This document shows, piece after piece, positions 17,859 through 28,300 of a DNA stretch of 64,000 nucleotides. Each line of letters opens with the position of its first letter. Within the stretch, counting starts at the first letter, position 1. The translations under genes were made by a program, and so were the position numbers. This DNA comes from Pseudomonas extremaustralis (GTDB taxonomy: Bacteria; Pseudomonadota; Gammaproteobacteria; Pseudomonadales; Pseudomonadaceae). The stretch covers positions 930,001 through 994,000 of the forward strand of contig NZ_LT629689.1 of the NCBI RefSeq assembly GCF_900102035.1, written 5' to 3'. The notes under the pieces were generated by a model. It was not told where the DNA came from. It made no database searches and saw nothing but the letters and a program-made list of their open reading frames with translations.

Positions 17859-17874
17859 TTGACGTAAACGTCAA
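17859..17874. promoter_or_regulatory. LiuR operator upstream of liuR
   Basis: TTGACGTAAACGTCAA, a 16-base near-perfect palindrome (TTGACGT/ACGTCAA arms), in the liuR promoter region. It shares its core with both sites between liuA and the acyl-CoA synthetase gene. Confidence 0.82.
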
Positions 17875-17892
17875 GCCTGCAGGCCATTCTCC

Positions 17893-17992
17893 TGTAGGAA
17901 CGAGCTTGCTCGCGAAGAACCTGAGAGCGCCGCATTCATTCAGGATGCCCGCGTTATCGTTGACGTTCTTCGCGAGCAAGCTCGTTCCTACA
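17893..17992. repeat. REPIN (GAGCTTGCTCGCGA type)
   Basis: Two REP sequences in inverted order about 45 bases apart: TGTAGGAACGAGCTTGCTCG on the left and its complement ending CTCGTTCCTACA on the right. The right REP overlaps the 3' end of the LysR gene and supplies its TAG stop. Confidence 0.9.
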
Positions 17993-18932
17993 CGGAATGG
18001 GCTTGCAGTTTGTCCAGCTTCTTTTCATGGGCTGTGACCTGCTGGCACAACTCGATCATCTGCTCGCGCATCCAACGGTTCGCCGGGTCCTGATCGGTGC
18101 TTTCGTGCCAGTACAGGTGAGTTTCCACCGGTGGCACGTCATTGACCGGCAGGTTGAACCAGTGCAGTTCATGGCGGCGGGCGAAGCGCTCGGGCACGGT
18201 CATGACCATGTCGGTCTGTTGCAGCACTTGCGAGGCCATCAGGTAATGCTGGGAGCGCAGGGCGATCTTGCGCTGGATGCCCATCTTGCCCAGGGCCAGG
18301 TCGACATGGCCCAGGCCGTTGCGGCGGCTGGAGATATGGATATGGGTCAGCGATAGGTAATCATCCAGGGTGAACTTGTCCTTGCCCGCCATCGGATGGC
18401 CCTTGCGCATGGCGCACACGTAACGGTCTTCCATCAGCTTGACGTGACGCACCTGTGGGTCGGTGTTGAGCGGCGCGTCCACGGCAAAGTCCAGGCGCCC
18501 GGCGGCCAGTTCCTTGGTGGTTTCGCGGCGTTTGGACAGGAAACTCTCGATCACCACCGTCGGCGCCAGGCGGCGCAGGCGCTGGAACAGCGGCGGCAGG
18601 ATCACCGCTTCGGTGAGGTCGGTCATGCTGATGCGGTAGGTCTTGGCCGCCTGCTGCGGGTTGAAAATCCGGCTTTCCTGCACCGATACGCGCAGCAGCG
18701 ACAGGGCGTTGCGCACCGGGCCGATGATGTTCTGCGCCATCGGCGTGGGCACCATGCCTTGGGCGGTGCGCACGAACAGCGGGTCATTGAAGGTTTCGCG
18801 CAGGCGCGCCAGCGCATTGGACACCGCCGGCTGGGTGATGCCGACAATCTGCCCGGCGCGGGTCAGGTTGGCTTCGGTGTAGATCGCGTCAAAGACGATA
18901 AACAGGTTGAGGTCGACCTTGCTCAGATTCAT
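17988..18932 (-). CDS. LysR-family transcriptional regulator
   Basis: A 314-residue regulator. N-terminal helix-turn-helix at about residues 20-50 (EANLTRAGQIVGITQPAVSNALARLR), followed by a periplasmic-binding-fold effector domain of the NodD/SyrM-like branch. It is divergent from an acyl-CoA dehydrogenase gene with 150 bases in between, the usual arrangement for a LysR regulator and its target. A dyad ATCA-N8-TGAT lies about 40 bases upstream of its start. The stop codon TAG is part of the REP repeat at its end, so the last residues (LQAHSV) may differ from those of orthologues. Effector unknown. Confidence 0.9.
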   Translation of the reverse strand: MNLSKVDLNLFIVFDAIYTEANLTRAGQIVGITQPAVSNALARLRETFNDPLFVRTAQGMVPTPMAQNIIGPVRNALSLLRVSVQESRIFNPQQAAKTYRISMTDLTEAVILPPLFQRLRRLAPTVVIESFLSKRRETTKELAAGRLDFAVDAPLNTDPQVRHVKLMEDRYVCAMRKGHPMAGKDKFTLDDYLSLTHIHISSRRNGLGHVDLALGKMGIQRKIALRSQHYLMASQVLQQTDMVMTVPERFARRHELHWFNLPVNDVPPVETHLYWHESTDQDPANRWMREQMIELCQQVTAHEKKLDKLQAHSV

Positions 18933-19083
18933 TTCGTTGCGCTCTTATTGTTAGGTGTCCATGCCCCGATCATATATCGGTGATGAATGTTAATACACGC
19001 CGAGAATAGGCTAGGTAAATTATCAACGCTGTTCTAGCATCGATTGCATGACCTAAACAACCTCTCAAAGAAGGGAGCTGCTC

Positions 19084-20313
19084 ATGGATTTCGCCTATTC
19101 GCCCAAGGTTCAGGAACTGCGTGAACGCGTCACTGCGTTCATGGACGCTTACGTTTACCCGGCCGAACCAGTGTTCGAGCGCCAGGTCAGCGAAGGCGAC
19201 CGCTGGCAGCCCACCGCGATCATGGAAGAGCTCAAAGCCAAGGCGAAAGCCGAGGGCCTGTGGAACCTGTTCCTGCCCGAATCCGAACTGGGCGCCGGCC
19301 TGACCAACCTCGAATACGCGCCGCTGGCGGAGATCATGGGCCGCTCGCTGCTGGGCCCGGAGCCGTTCAACTGCTCCGCGCCGGACACCGGCAACATGGA
19401 AGTGCTGGTGCGCTACGCCAACGCCGAACAGAAACAGCGCTGGCTCGAACCGCTGCTGCGCGGCGAGATCCGCTCAGCCTTCGCCATGACCGAACCCGAC
19501 GTGGCCTCCTCGGACGCCACCAACATGGCCGCCCGTGCCGAGCGCCAGGGCGACGAATGGGTCATCAATGGCAAGAAATGGTGGACCTCCGGCGCCTGCG
19601 ACCCGCGCTGCAAGATCCTGATCTTCATGGGCCTGAGCAATCCCGACGCACCGCGCCACCAGCAGCACTCGATGATCCTGGTGCCGGTGGACGCCCCTGG
19701 CGTGAAAATCGTGCGCCCGCTGCCGGTGTTCGGTTATGACGATGCGCCCCACGGCCACGCCGAAGTGCTGTTCGACAACGTGCGCGTGCCGTACGAAAAC
19801 GTCCTGCTGGGCGAAGGTCGTGGCTTTGAAATCGCCCAGGGTCGTCTTGGCCCGGGCCGTATTCACCACTGCATGCGTTCCATCGGCATGGCCGAGCGCG
19901 CGCTGGAACTGATGTGCAAACGCGCCGTCAGCCGTACCGCGTTCGGCAAGCCCTTGGCGCGCTTGGGCGGCAACATCGACAAGATTGCCGACTCGCGCAT
20001 GGAAATCGACATGGCGCGCCTGCTGACTCTGAAAGCGGCGTACATGATGGACACCGTGGGCAACAAAGTGGCGAAGAGCGAAATCGCCCAGATCAAGGTG
20101 GTGGCGCCGAACGTGGCATTGAAGGTGATCGACCGCGCGATCCAGATCCATGGCGGTGCCGGCGTCTCCAACGACTTCCCGCTGGCCTACATGTACGCCA
20201 TGCAACGCACCCTGCGCCTGGCCGACGGCCCGGACGAAGTGCACCGCGCGGCGATCGGCAAGTTCGAGATCGGCAAGTATGTGCCCAGGGAACTGATGCG
20301 CGGCGGGCAGTAA
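19084..20313 (+). CDS. Acyl-CoA dehydrogenase (ACAD10/11-like)
   Basis: A 409-residue acyl-CoA dehydrogenase. FAD/substrate motifs [16 protein letters not shown] and the C-terminal [17 protein letters not shown] are present, with GPDEVHR near the end. The sequence resembles the dehydrogenase domain of ACAD10/ACAD11-type enzymes that oxidise long or branched, possibly hydroxylated, acyl-CoA; substrate not determinable here. AGGGAG precedes the ATG. Probably controlled by the divergent LysR protein. A REPIN follows the stop. Confidence 0.9.
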   Translation: MDFAYSPKVQELRERVTAFMDAYVYPAEPVFERQVSEGDRWQPTAIMEELKAKAKAEGLWNLFLPESELGAGLTNLEYAPLAEIMGRSLLGPEPFNCSAPDTGNMEVLVRYANAEQKQRWLEPLLRGEIRSAFAMTEPDVASSDATNMAARAERQGDEWVINGKKWWTSGACDPRCKILIFMGLSNPDAPRHQQHSMILVPVDAPGVKIVRPLPVFGYDDAPHGHAEVLFDNVRVPYENVLLGEGRGFEIAQGRLGPGRIHHCMRSIGMAERALELMCKRAVSRTAFGKPLARLGGNIDKIADSRMEIDMARLLTLKAAYMMDTVGNKVAKSEIAQIKVVAPNVALKVIDRAIQIHGGAGVSNDFPLAYMYAMQRTLRLADGPDEVHRAAIGKFEIGKYVPRELMRGGQ

Positions 20314-20328
20314 CACCGCGCCGCCAGC

Positions 20329-20400
20329 CATCGGGAGCAAACCCCCTCCCACACCCCAGTAGGAATGCAGTCGAATGTGGGAGGGGGCTTGCCCCCGATG
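20329..20400. repeat. REPIN (GTGGGAGGGGGCTTGCCCCC type)
   Basis: Inverted pair: CATCGGGAGCAAACCCCCTC on the left and TGTGGGAGGGGGCTTGCCCC on the right, about 22 bases apart, in the gap between the convergent acyl-CoA dehydrogenase and PstS-OmpA genes. Confidence 0.9.
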
Positions 20401-20433
20401 ACGTCGGATCAGGCAATACAGATCCGACCGTCC

Positions 20434-21768
20434 TCAGTACACCCAAACCTCCACCCGCCGATTCTTGATCCGTCCCTCATCCGCCGTATTCGCCGCCACC
20501 GGCATCTGCGCGCCGAACCCGCGGATATCGCGCAGCACCACGCCGCTTTTCACCAGTTCCCGCCGCACCGCCATCGCCCGCAATTTAGACAACAGCGCCG
20601 CACGTTGCGGGTCGTCCTTGGCGTCGCCAAATCCTACCAGGGTCACTTGTTTATTCAGCTTGTCGTGGCTTTTCAGGTAGGCCACCACCCGCTGCAAATC
20701 CTGGTGCGCCTTGTTGTCGAGGCTGGCGCTGCCCTCTTCGAAGCGAAAATTCACCGTCAGGCGCTGAGCGTCACGGGCGATGGCCTGATAGTCCTCGGGC
20801 ATCGACGCCCGTGGCTCCACGGCCATCGCCTGCACCTGCTGCGCGATGAACCCGTTGGCCGCGACAATCGCCTGGCCCTGGCTGCTCTGGGTAAAGTCCA
20901 CCAGCGCCTTGGCCCACGGGGTCGGGTTGGAGGGCGGCAGGTAGAAGAACAACCGGCGCGACAGTGGGTAGTCTTCGGTGGCAATCAGGCTGTTCAACGG
21001 CAACATTGGTTGCGAATCGCCATCGACGATCGCCACGGCCTTGGCCTGGCGCACATAGGGCAGGCCGATGAAACCGATGCCTTGTGGGTCCTGGCTGACG
21101 GCGTCGGATAGCTGCTCGCTGGATTCGAAACGCTTGGCGGACGCGGCCAGGGGCTTGCCGCGCAGGCGTAGCACCAGTTCCTTGAAGGTGTCGTAGGTGC
21201 CGGATTGGTCATCCCGCGCGTACAGATGAATGGGGCCGCCGATACCGCCCAGGGCTTCCCACGTGCTGATCTCGCCGTTGAAGATCTGCGCCAGTTGCTC
21301 GGTGTTCAGCGTATTCAGCGGGTTGCGCGGGTTGAGAATGATCGCCAGGCCGTCGATGGCGATCACCTGTTCGGCTTCCGGGCTTTTCAGGTCGCCCAGG
21401 GGTTCAAGGTCGACCAGTTCGCTGTCCTTGATCGGGCGAGAAGAGGCAGCGAGGTCGGCGCTGGCTTTTTTCAACGCGGCAAACCCGGTGCTTGAGCCAT
21501 GGGCCGCGACGTCTATGGTGACCGTCTTGCCCTGGCGCGTCTTGCCGACCACGCGCTGTTCATTGGCGCCGCCGCCAGGTTCGCGGTGCACCGACTGCAA
21601 GCCCCGGTGCTCCATCAATCCCTCGACCAAGGCTGGGCCCAGCGCCGCGCCAATGGTGTTGGAACCCTGGATGCGCAATGCAGGGCCCTGGTCGGGGATG
21701 GGGAGGGGGGCGGCAACGACGGCAAAGGAACACGCGCAACATAACAAGGACAAAACGCGCAGCAGCAT
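20434..21768 (-). CDS. Periplasmic phosphate-binding (PstS-like) protein fused to an OmpA-like domain
   Basis: A 444-residue exported protein with a signal peptide (MLLRVLSLLCCACSFAVVAA). Residues about 28-310 form a PstS-type domain: LRIQGSNTIGAALG, AAHGSSTGFAAL, DLAASSRPIKDSE and the ARDDQSGTYDTF loop match phosphate binding sites. Residues about 325-444 resemble the OmpA peptidoglycan-binding domain (VNFRFEEGSASLDNKA, then GRIKNRRVEVWVY). No pst transport genes are adjacent, so it may act as a cell-wall-tethered phosphate sensor or scavenger rather than as a transporter subunit; that is inference. Confidence 0.85.
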   Translation of the reverse strand: MLLRVLSLLCCACSFAVVAAPLPIPDQGPALRIQGSNTIGAALGPALVEGLMEHRGLQSVHREPGGGANEQRVVGKTRQGKTVTIDVAAHGSSTGFAALKKASADLAASSRPIKDSELVDLEPLGDLKSPEAEQVIAIDGLAIILNPRNPLNTLNTEQLAQIFNGEISTWEALGGIGGPIHLYARDDQSGTYDTFKELVLRLRGKPLAASAKRFESSEQLSDAVSQDPQGIGFIGLPYVRQAKAVAIVDGDSQPMLPLNSLIATEDYPLSRRLFFYLPPSNPTPWAKALVDFTQSSQGQAIVAANGFIAQQVQAMAVEPRASMPEDYQAIARDAQRLTVNFRFEEGSASLDNKAHQDLQRVVAYLKSHDKLNKQVTLVGFGDAKDDPQRAALLSKLRAMAVRRELVKSGVVLRDIRGFGAQMPVAANTADEGRIKNRRVEVWVY

Positions 21769-21854
21769 GCTGGCACCATCTCAGGACAAAGGGAGTGCCG
21801 CGAGATTAAGTCAGTAAGGTTGCAGCAATGTGACTGATGTTCAGCAGGTCAACA

Positions 21855-21878
21855 TGTGGGAGTGGGCTTGCTCCCACA
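21855..21878. repeat. Single REP element
   Basis: TGTGGGAGTGGGCTTGCTCC plus CACA forms one hairpin of the GTGGGAG family between xthA and the PstS-OmpA gene. No inverted partner is nearby. Confidence 0.8.
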
Positions 21879-21901
21879 GTTAACCGAGTGCAGCCGGAAA
21901 G

Positions 21902-22714
21902 TCAGCTCAACTCGAGCCAGATCGGCGCATGGTCGGACGGTTTCTCCAGGCCGCGCAGTTCGTAATCCACGCCGGCATCCTTGACGCGCGGCACCAGGCC
22001 GGTGGAGGCCAGAATCACGTCGATACGCAGCCCGCGCTTGGGCTCATCTTCAAAGCCGCGGCTGCGGTAGTCGAACCAGCTGAAACGGTCGGTCACATCC
22101 GGGTTCAGGTGGCGGAAGCTGTCCACCAGGCCCCAGTTTTTCAGGCGCGCCATCCACTCGCGTTCTTCGGGCAGGAAGCTGCACTTGCCGGTTTTCAGCC
22201 AGCGCTTGGCATTGTCGGCGCCGATGCCGATATCGCAGTCTTCCGGGGAAATATTCACGTCGCCCATCACCACCAGGGCCTGGTCATTGCTGAACTGGCT
22301 CTCCAGTAGGTGTTGCAAATCTTCGTAGAAACGCTGCTTGGCCGGGAACTTGGTGGGGTGGTCGCGGCTTTCGCCTTGTGGGAAATAGCCGTTCATGATC
22401 GTGATCGGATGGCCATTTTCATCGGCGAAAGTGCCCCAGATGAAGCGGCGCTGGGCGTCTTCGTCATCGCTGGCAAAACCTTTGTGCACGCTCAACGCTT
22501 CCTGGCGCGAGAGCAGGGCCACGCCGTAATGGCCTTTTTGACCGTGGTAGTAGACGTGATAGCCCAGGGCCTGCACTTCGGCGAGGGGGAACTGCTCGTC
22601 ATGGACTTTGGTTTCTTGCAGGCCAATCACATCGGGTTGATGCTTTTCAATCAGCGCCGCCAACTGATGAGGGCGGGCGCGTAGACCGTTGATATTGAAG
22701 GAGACGATTTTCAT
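21902..22714 (-). CDS. xthA: Exodeoxyribonuclease III
   Basis: A 270-residue AP endonuclease/3' exonuclease of the EEP fold for base excision repair. Seen: [17 protein letters not shown] at the N-terminus, [13 protein letters not shown] (metal-binding Glu), [25 protein letters not shown] and the terminal catalytic [11 protein letters not shown]. Full length compared with E. coli XthA. A single gene with its own promoter region to the right; a lone REP hairpin follows its stop. Confidence 0.96.
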   Translation of the reverse strand: MKIVSFNINGLRARPHQLAALIEKHQPDVIGLQETKVHDEQFPLAEVQALGYHVYYHGQKGHYGVALLSRQEALSVHKGFASDDEDAQRRFIWGTFADENGHPITIMNGYFPQGESRDHPTKFPAKQRFYEDLQHLLESQFSNDQALVVMGDVNISPEDCDIGIGADNAKRWLKTGKCSFLPEEREWMARLKNWGLVDSFRHLNPDVTDRFSWFDYRSRGFEDEPKRGLRIDVILASTGLVPRVKDAGVDYELRGLEKPSDHAPIWLELS

Positions 22715-22883
22715 GGTCGGCAGTCCGGTCCTGGCAAAAAGGCGATGCTAGCCGACAAGTCAGACGGGGGCCAGCGTGGCGGTAGGACAGATGCACTGCT
22801 AATGTCTGGGAACGACTGGCGCTGCGTAGGTTCGTACCCATAAGAACGCCATCCTTTGAGTGGCGCCCAGGGAGATTGACTAT

Positions 22884-23534
22884 ATGCCTGACACTTTGAA
22901 CGCCATTGCCGAAATCCGTCTGCTCAACAGCGACTATTCACCCGAGGCTCGCTCGCTGTTGTACCAGGCCTATCGGCATGAGCCGACGTTCGCCTACATC
23001 TTCGAGGCGGAACGTCCAGGCTATGAACAGCGGGTGCGCGCTACGGTGCGCGAGCTGGTGAAGCAACATTTCTTTCAGAAACTTCCCGCCATTGGCCTGT
23101 TCATCAACGATCGTCTGATCGGCGTCGCGCTGATCGCGCCGCCGCAACGGCGCCTGGGGATTACCGAGAGCTGGGCCTGGCAACTGCGCATGTGGTTGAG
23201 CACCGGTGTACGCGGCACCCGGCGCTATCTGGACTACTACAATGCGGTGCTGGCGTGTTTGCCTAGCGAGTCGGTGCATGTGCTGCCGCTGCTGGGTATC
23301 CACCCGCAATTGCAAGGCAAGCACTACGGTGAACAGCTGCTTGAAGCGGTGCACAACTGGTGCGCGGAAGACCCGCATTCGTCCGGCGTGGTGCTGGATA
23401 CGGGCAATTCACGCTATCTGGATTTCTACAAGCGCCAGGGCTATGAGGAAGTCGGCGAAGTTGCTGTAGGACCGATCCTGGAGCATGTGTTTTTCCATCC
23501 CAATCCCCAGGTGTCACATGCTGCAACGGCTTAG
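22884..23534 (+). CDS. GNAT-family N-acetyltransferase
   Basis: A 216-residue GNAT-fold protein. The acetyl-CoA pyrophosphate-binding segment is recognisable as LLGIHPQLQGKHYGEQLLEA (Q/RxxGxG/A variant), followed by VVLDTGNSRYLDFYKRQGYE, the usual beta5/alpha4 signature. I chose the ATG preceded by GGGAG; an upstream GTG has none. Acceptor substrate unknown. Stands alone, followed after 63 bases by tamA. Confidence 0.85.
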   Translation: MPDTLNAIAEIRLLNSDYSPEARSLLYQAYRHEPTFAYIFEAERPGYEQRVRATVRELVKQHFFQKLPAIGLFINDRLIGVALIAPPQRRLGITESWAWQLRMWLSTGVRGTRRYLDYYNAVLACLPSESVHVLPLLGIHPQLQGKHYGEQLLEAVHNWCAEDPHSSGVVLDTGNSRYLDFYKRQGYEEVGEVAVGPILEHVFFHPNPQVSHAATA

Positions 23535-23597
23535 CGCTGAATTTTCAGAATCGTCTGAGTACTAAGTTTCTCCTCAGCTCGTGTAGCATCCCCGGCT

Positions 23598-25325
23598 ATG
23601 AAGTTTCCAGGAAGAGTTACCAGCGGCTTGATTCTGCTGTTCACAAGCTGCGGCGCATTCGCGCAAAGCGAATTGGACGTACGGATCAAGCCCTCGAACG
23701 ACGCGTTGAAAGCCAACATCGAAGGCTACATCGGCGGTGTGGGCGATCGTGATGAAGAGGCCTTGCTGCGGTTCAGCCGTGGCGCCGAAGAGCAGGCGCG
23801 CAAAGCGGCCCAGGCGCTGGGTTTCTATCAGCCACGGATCGAGAGTTCTGTCGTGGGCGGCAAGAACCCGCGCCTGACCCTCACCATCGAGCCCGGCGAA
23901 CCGGTGCATCTGCGCAACGTGACCATTCGGGTCGACGGCCCGGCCGCGAACCTCAAGGGCTTTCGCGTACCCGCCAGCAACGAGCTCACATCCGGCGCCG
24001 TACTCAACCACGGGCATTACGAAGACGCCAAGCGCCTGATCCAGAACCAGGCTTCGCGCTACGGCTTTTTCAGTGGGCGTTTCACTCGCCAGACACTGGC
24101 GGTAGACCCCAGGGCCGGCGTCGCCGATATCGAACTTGTCTATGACAGCGGTCCGCGCTACACCTTGGGCAAGGTCAGTTTTGCCGGCGATACACCGTTC
24201 GACGAAGAGCTGCTGCAACGCATGGTGCCGTTTAAAAGCGGCGATCCCTACGATTCCGAGCTGATTGCCGAACTCAACCAGAACCTGCAGGGCAGCGGCT
24301 TTTTCGAAGGCGTGCGCGTGGACGCCGCCCCGGCCGCCTCGGTCAACGACATGATCCCGGTGGCCGTACGCCTGGAAACCCGCAAGCCGCGCACCATGGG
24401 CCTGGGCCTGGGGTTTTCCACCGACGTCGGCCCGCGCGGCAAAGCCAATTGGACCCGCCATTGGGTCAATCCCCAAGGCCACAGCTATGGTTGGGAGGCC
24501 GAGCTCTCGGCGCCGCGGCAGAACGTGGGCCTGTGGTACGACATTCCGCTGGACCCGCCGCTCACCGATAAACTGCGTTTTGCCGGCGGCTACCAGAATG
24601 AAGAAATTGCCAACACCGACACCCTGAGTAAATTGCTCACGCTGGGGCCCGAATGGCACAGCAAGCTGCCCAGCGGCTGGACCCGGGTGATCTCGTTGAA
24701 ATACCAGCGCGAGGAATATCGCCTGGGCAATGACTCGGGCATGAGTAACCTGGTGATGCCGGGGATCAGTTATTCCTACCTGCGCAGCGATAACCGTATC
24801 GATCCCCACCATGGCTACCACGTGCAATTCGATTCCAAGGTGGCCAAGGAGGGCCTGGGTTCGGACACCAACCTGCTTTACGGCACGGCGATGATCAAGG
24901 GCCTGACCACCTTGTGGGACAACCATCGTTTCCTCGCCCGTGCACAGGTGGGCGGTAGCGCCACTAACGGCTACAAATCGGTGCCGCCGTCGCTGCGCTT
25001 CTTTGCCGGTGGCGACCAGAGCGTGCGCGGCTACGAATACCAGACCCTGTCGCCGGAAAACGACCAGGGCGACCGCATCGGTGGCCGCTACATGGTGGCG
25101 TTGAGCGCCGAGTATCAATATTCCATCGCCGAGAAATGGCGGATCGCGACCTTTATCGACCAGGGCAACTCCTTCAACACCCTGGAAATGCCTAGCCTGA
25201 AAACTGGCGTTGGCGTGGGTATCCGCTGGGTCTCGCCGGTTGGCCCGATCCGCCTGGACCTGGCCCACGCCTTGGAAGATCCGGGCGGCATTCGATTGCA
25301 CTTTTCCATGGGGCCTGAGCTGTGA
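23598..25325 (+). CDS. tamA: TamA, outer-membrane translocation and assembly protein
   Basis: A 575-residue Omp85-family protein with a signal peptide (cleavage after about CGAFAQS). Residues about 22-265 form three POTRA domains (YTLGKVSFAGDTPFDEELL is typical), and about 275-575 the beta-barrel, with GGDQSVRGYEYQTLSP (the conserved VRGF/Y motif loop) and a C-terminal strand ending LHFSMGPEL. With TamB it spans the envelope for assembly of some outer-membrane proteins and phospholipid movement. Its stop overlaps the tamB start (TGATG). Confidence 0.95.
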   Translation: MKFPGRVTSGLILLFTSCGAFAQSELDVRIKPSNDALKANIEGYIGGVGDRDEEALLRFSRGAEEQARKAAQALGFYQPRIESSVVGGKNPRLTLTIEPGEPVHLRNVTIRVDGPAANLKGFRVPASNELTSGAVLNHGHYEDAKRLIQNQASRYGFFSGRFTRQTLAVDPRAGVADIELVYDSGPRYTLGKVSFAGDTPFDEELLQRMVPFKSGDPYDSELIAELNQNLQGSGFFEGVRVDAAPAASVNDMIPVAVRLETRKPRTMGLGLGFSTDVGPRGKANWTRHWVNPQGHSYGWEAELSAPRQNVGLWYDIPLDPPLTDKLRFAGGYQNEEIANTDTLSKLLTLGPEWHSKLPSGWTRVISLKYQREEYRLGNDSGMSNLVMPGISYSYLRSDNRIDPHHGYHVQFDSKVAKEGLGSDTNLLYGTAMIKGLTTLWDNHRFLARAQVGGSATNGYKSVPPSLRFFAGGDQSVRGYEYQTLSPENDQGDRIGGRYMVALSAEYQYSIAEKWRIATFIDQGNSFNTLEMPSLKTGVGVGIRWVSPVGPIRLDLAHALEDPGGIRLHFSMGPEL

Positions 25326-28300
25326 TGCGTGGTTTGAAAATCGCGGGGCTGGCTGTCGCGGCCGTTCTCGCCCTGGTAGTGCTGGGACTGTGGACGCTGC
25401 TTGGTACCCCGGCTGGCAGCCGCTGGGTCTTGGGCCAGGTGCCGGGCTTGAGCGTAGAGAACTTCCAGGGGCGTCTGGGCGGTGGATGGAGCGCCGATCA
25501 TCTGTTGTGGCAACAGGACAGCAGTCGCGTCGAACTCACTGCGCCGGCCGTCGATTGGTCGCCGGCGTGCCTGTTGCGCATGACCCTGTGCATCAACCGG
25601 TTGGACGTGGAGCAAGTCAGCCTGCAATTTCCACCTGGCACCGAAGACAGCGGCGGGCCGATCCAACTGCCGGACCTGAAACTGCCCCTGTCCATCCAGT
25701 TGGGCGACGTTCGCGTCGGTAGCCTGCTGTTCAACGGCAGCGAAGAACTCAAGGGCCTGCAACTGGCGGCGCATTGGACTGCCGCCGGTATGCAGATCGA
25801 TTCGGTGCGCTTGGAGCGGGAAGCCCTGGTACTGGACCTGGCCGGGCTGCTACAACCCACTGGCGACTGGCCATTGACCGCCAGCGGCAACCTGAGCCTG
25901 CCCTATGCGCCGGGCGGTGCGCCGTGGACGGTCGCGCTCAAGGTTGACGGCGACCTGCTCAAGACCCTCAAACTCGATGCCGACAGCCGCGGTTACTTGC
26001 CCGCCAGGCTCAGCGGCGAGCTGCAACCCCTGGCGGACAACCTCCCGGCCGAGCTGCGCATCACCGCCGACAGTTTCAAACCCAGCGCCGATTTGCCCGA
26101 CACGCTGCAACTCAATCAACTCGATCTCACCGCCAAGGGCGACCTGAAGAACGGTTATCAAGTGCTCGGCAAGGCTGTATTGCCGGCGCAAAAAGGCCCG
26201 GTGGACCTGCTGCTGCAAGGCAAGGTCGACGCCAGGGGCGCGCAGATCGCCGGCCTGGAGTTGACGGCCGGCGACCGCCAGAGCCTCAGGCTCAGCGCCG
26301 AGCTGGATTGGCAGCAAGGCTTCAGCGCCGAGGCGAAAATCGCTTGGCTGGATTTCCCCTGGCATCGCCTCTATCCGGTGATTGACGAACCTCAGGTGGT
26401 TTTGCGTACTTTCAACGGCGAGGTCTCCTACAAGGACGGCAACTACCTCGGCAATCTCAAGGCCGATCTCGATGGTCCCGCCGGCAAGTTCAATGTGGTC
26501 ACGCCGTTCAGTGGCGACCTCAAGCAGATCTTCCTGCCCGAGCTGAAACTGAGCGCCGGCCAGGGCAAGGCTGAAGGCCACCTGAACCTGCAATTCGCCG
26601 ACGGCATCGCCTGGGATACGGCGCTGGACTTGTCGGCGCTGAACCCTGCTTACTGGGTTGCTGAATTGCCGGGGACCCTGGCCGGACCGCTGCGCAGCAA
26701 AGGTGAGTTCAAGAACGAACAGCTCAAGCTGAGCGCCGACCTCGACCTCAAGGGCCGCCTGCGCGGGCAAACCGCCGTGCTGGCGGCCAAGGCCGAAGGC
26801 GCGGGCGCGCAATGGACCCTGGCCAACCTGGACATGCGCCTGGGTGACAACCGCATCAACGGCAGCGGTAGCCTGCAACAACGCCTGGCCGGGCAGATCG
26901 ATATCAAGCTGGCGCGCCTGGCCCAGTTGTGGCCGCAGTTGCGTGGGCAGATCAACGGTCGGCTCGATGTGGCCGGCAGCCTGAAAGCGCCCCAGGGCAA
27001 ACTCGACCTCAAAGGGCAGCAATTGGCGTTCGCCGACAATCGCCTGCAAAGCCTGACCCTCGCCGCCAACCTCAATAATGCCCAGCGCGCGCAGATCGAC
27101 CTCAAAGGCAGCGGCATCCAAAGCGGCGACACCCAGGTCGGCACGCTCACCGCCAGCGCTCAGGGCGATATCAACAGTCAGAAAGTCCAGCTGGATCTGG
27201 CGGGCCCGTTGGTCCAGCTCGCCCTGGCCCTGGACGGCAACCTCGACAAAGGCAACTGGCGCGGTCGCTTGGCCAGTGGCGACATACAAGCCGGCGGCCA
27301 GGACTGGAAGCTGCAAGCCCCGGCAAAAATCGAGCGCCTGGCCGACGGCAGGCTGACCTTCGCGGCGCACTGCTGGGTCTCCGGCCCGGCCAGCCTGTGC
27401 GGGGAAGACCAGCGGTTGATGCCCGAGCCCAAGTTGCGCTACCACCTCAAGCAGTTTCCCATCGACAGTCTGGCCGCGTTCTTGCCCAAGGATTTTGCCT
27501 GGCAGGGCAAGCTCAATGCCGACATCCAGCTCGACCTGCCCGACAGCGGTCCCAAAGGCGTGGTGTCGGTGGATGCCAGTGGCGGCACCTTGCGGGTCAA
27601 GGATAAGCAGCAATGGCTGGATTTCCCCTATGACACCCTCACCCTGGAAACCACCCTCAACCCCAAGCGCATCGACACGCGGCTGAACTTCCATGGCGGC
27701 AAACTCGGTGAGTTGTTGCTGCAGGCGCAGATCAACCCGCTGCCGAAAAACAAGCCGATCAGCGGCAACTTCAACCTTACCGGCCTCGACCTGGCCGTGG
27801 CGCGGCCGTTTGTGCCGATGGTGGAAAAGCTCCACGGCAAGCTCAACGGCAGCGGGCGTATTTCCGGCGGGTTGCTGGCGCCGCAGGTCAGCGGCAACGT
27901 GAATCTGGTGGACGGCGAGATTTCCGGGCCGGAGCTGCCTGTCAGCCTCGAGGACTTGAATGTGCAAGCGCTGATCGCTGGCGAAAGCATGGAACTCAAT
28001 GGCACCTGGCGCAGTGGCAAGGCCGGACAGGGCAGCCTCAAGGGCCAGGTCGAATGGGCCCCGGCGTTGGCAATGGACCTGCGCCTGCAAGGTTCGCAAC
28101 TGCCGGTCACGGTCGAACCCTATGCCGTGCTGGACGTGGCGCCCGACCTGAAAATCAGCCTGAAGAATGACCACCTGGCGATTGCCGGCAAGGTGCGGAT
28201 CCCACGCGGTGACATCACCGTGCGCGAACTGCCGCCCTCGACGGTAAAGGTCTCGGACGACGCGGTGATCATCGGCAGCCAAACCGAAGAGGGTAAGCCG

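Noticed and set aside
21855..21878. Intrinsic terminator of xthA
   Set aside because: The hairpin is a REP element of a family present elsewhere in the window and lacks a T-run; any termination effect would be secondary.
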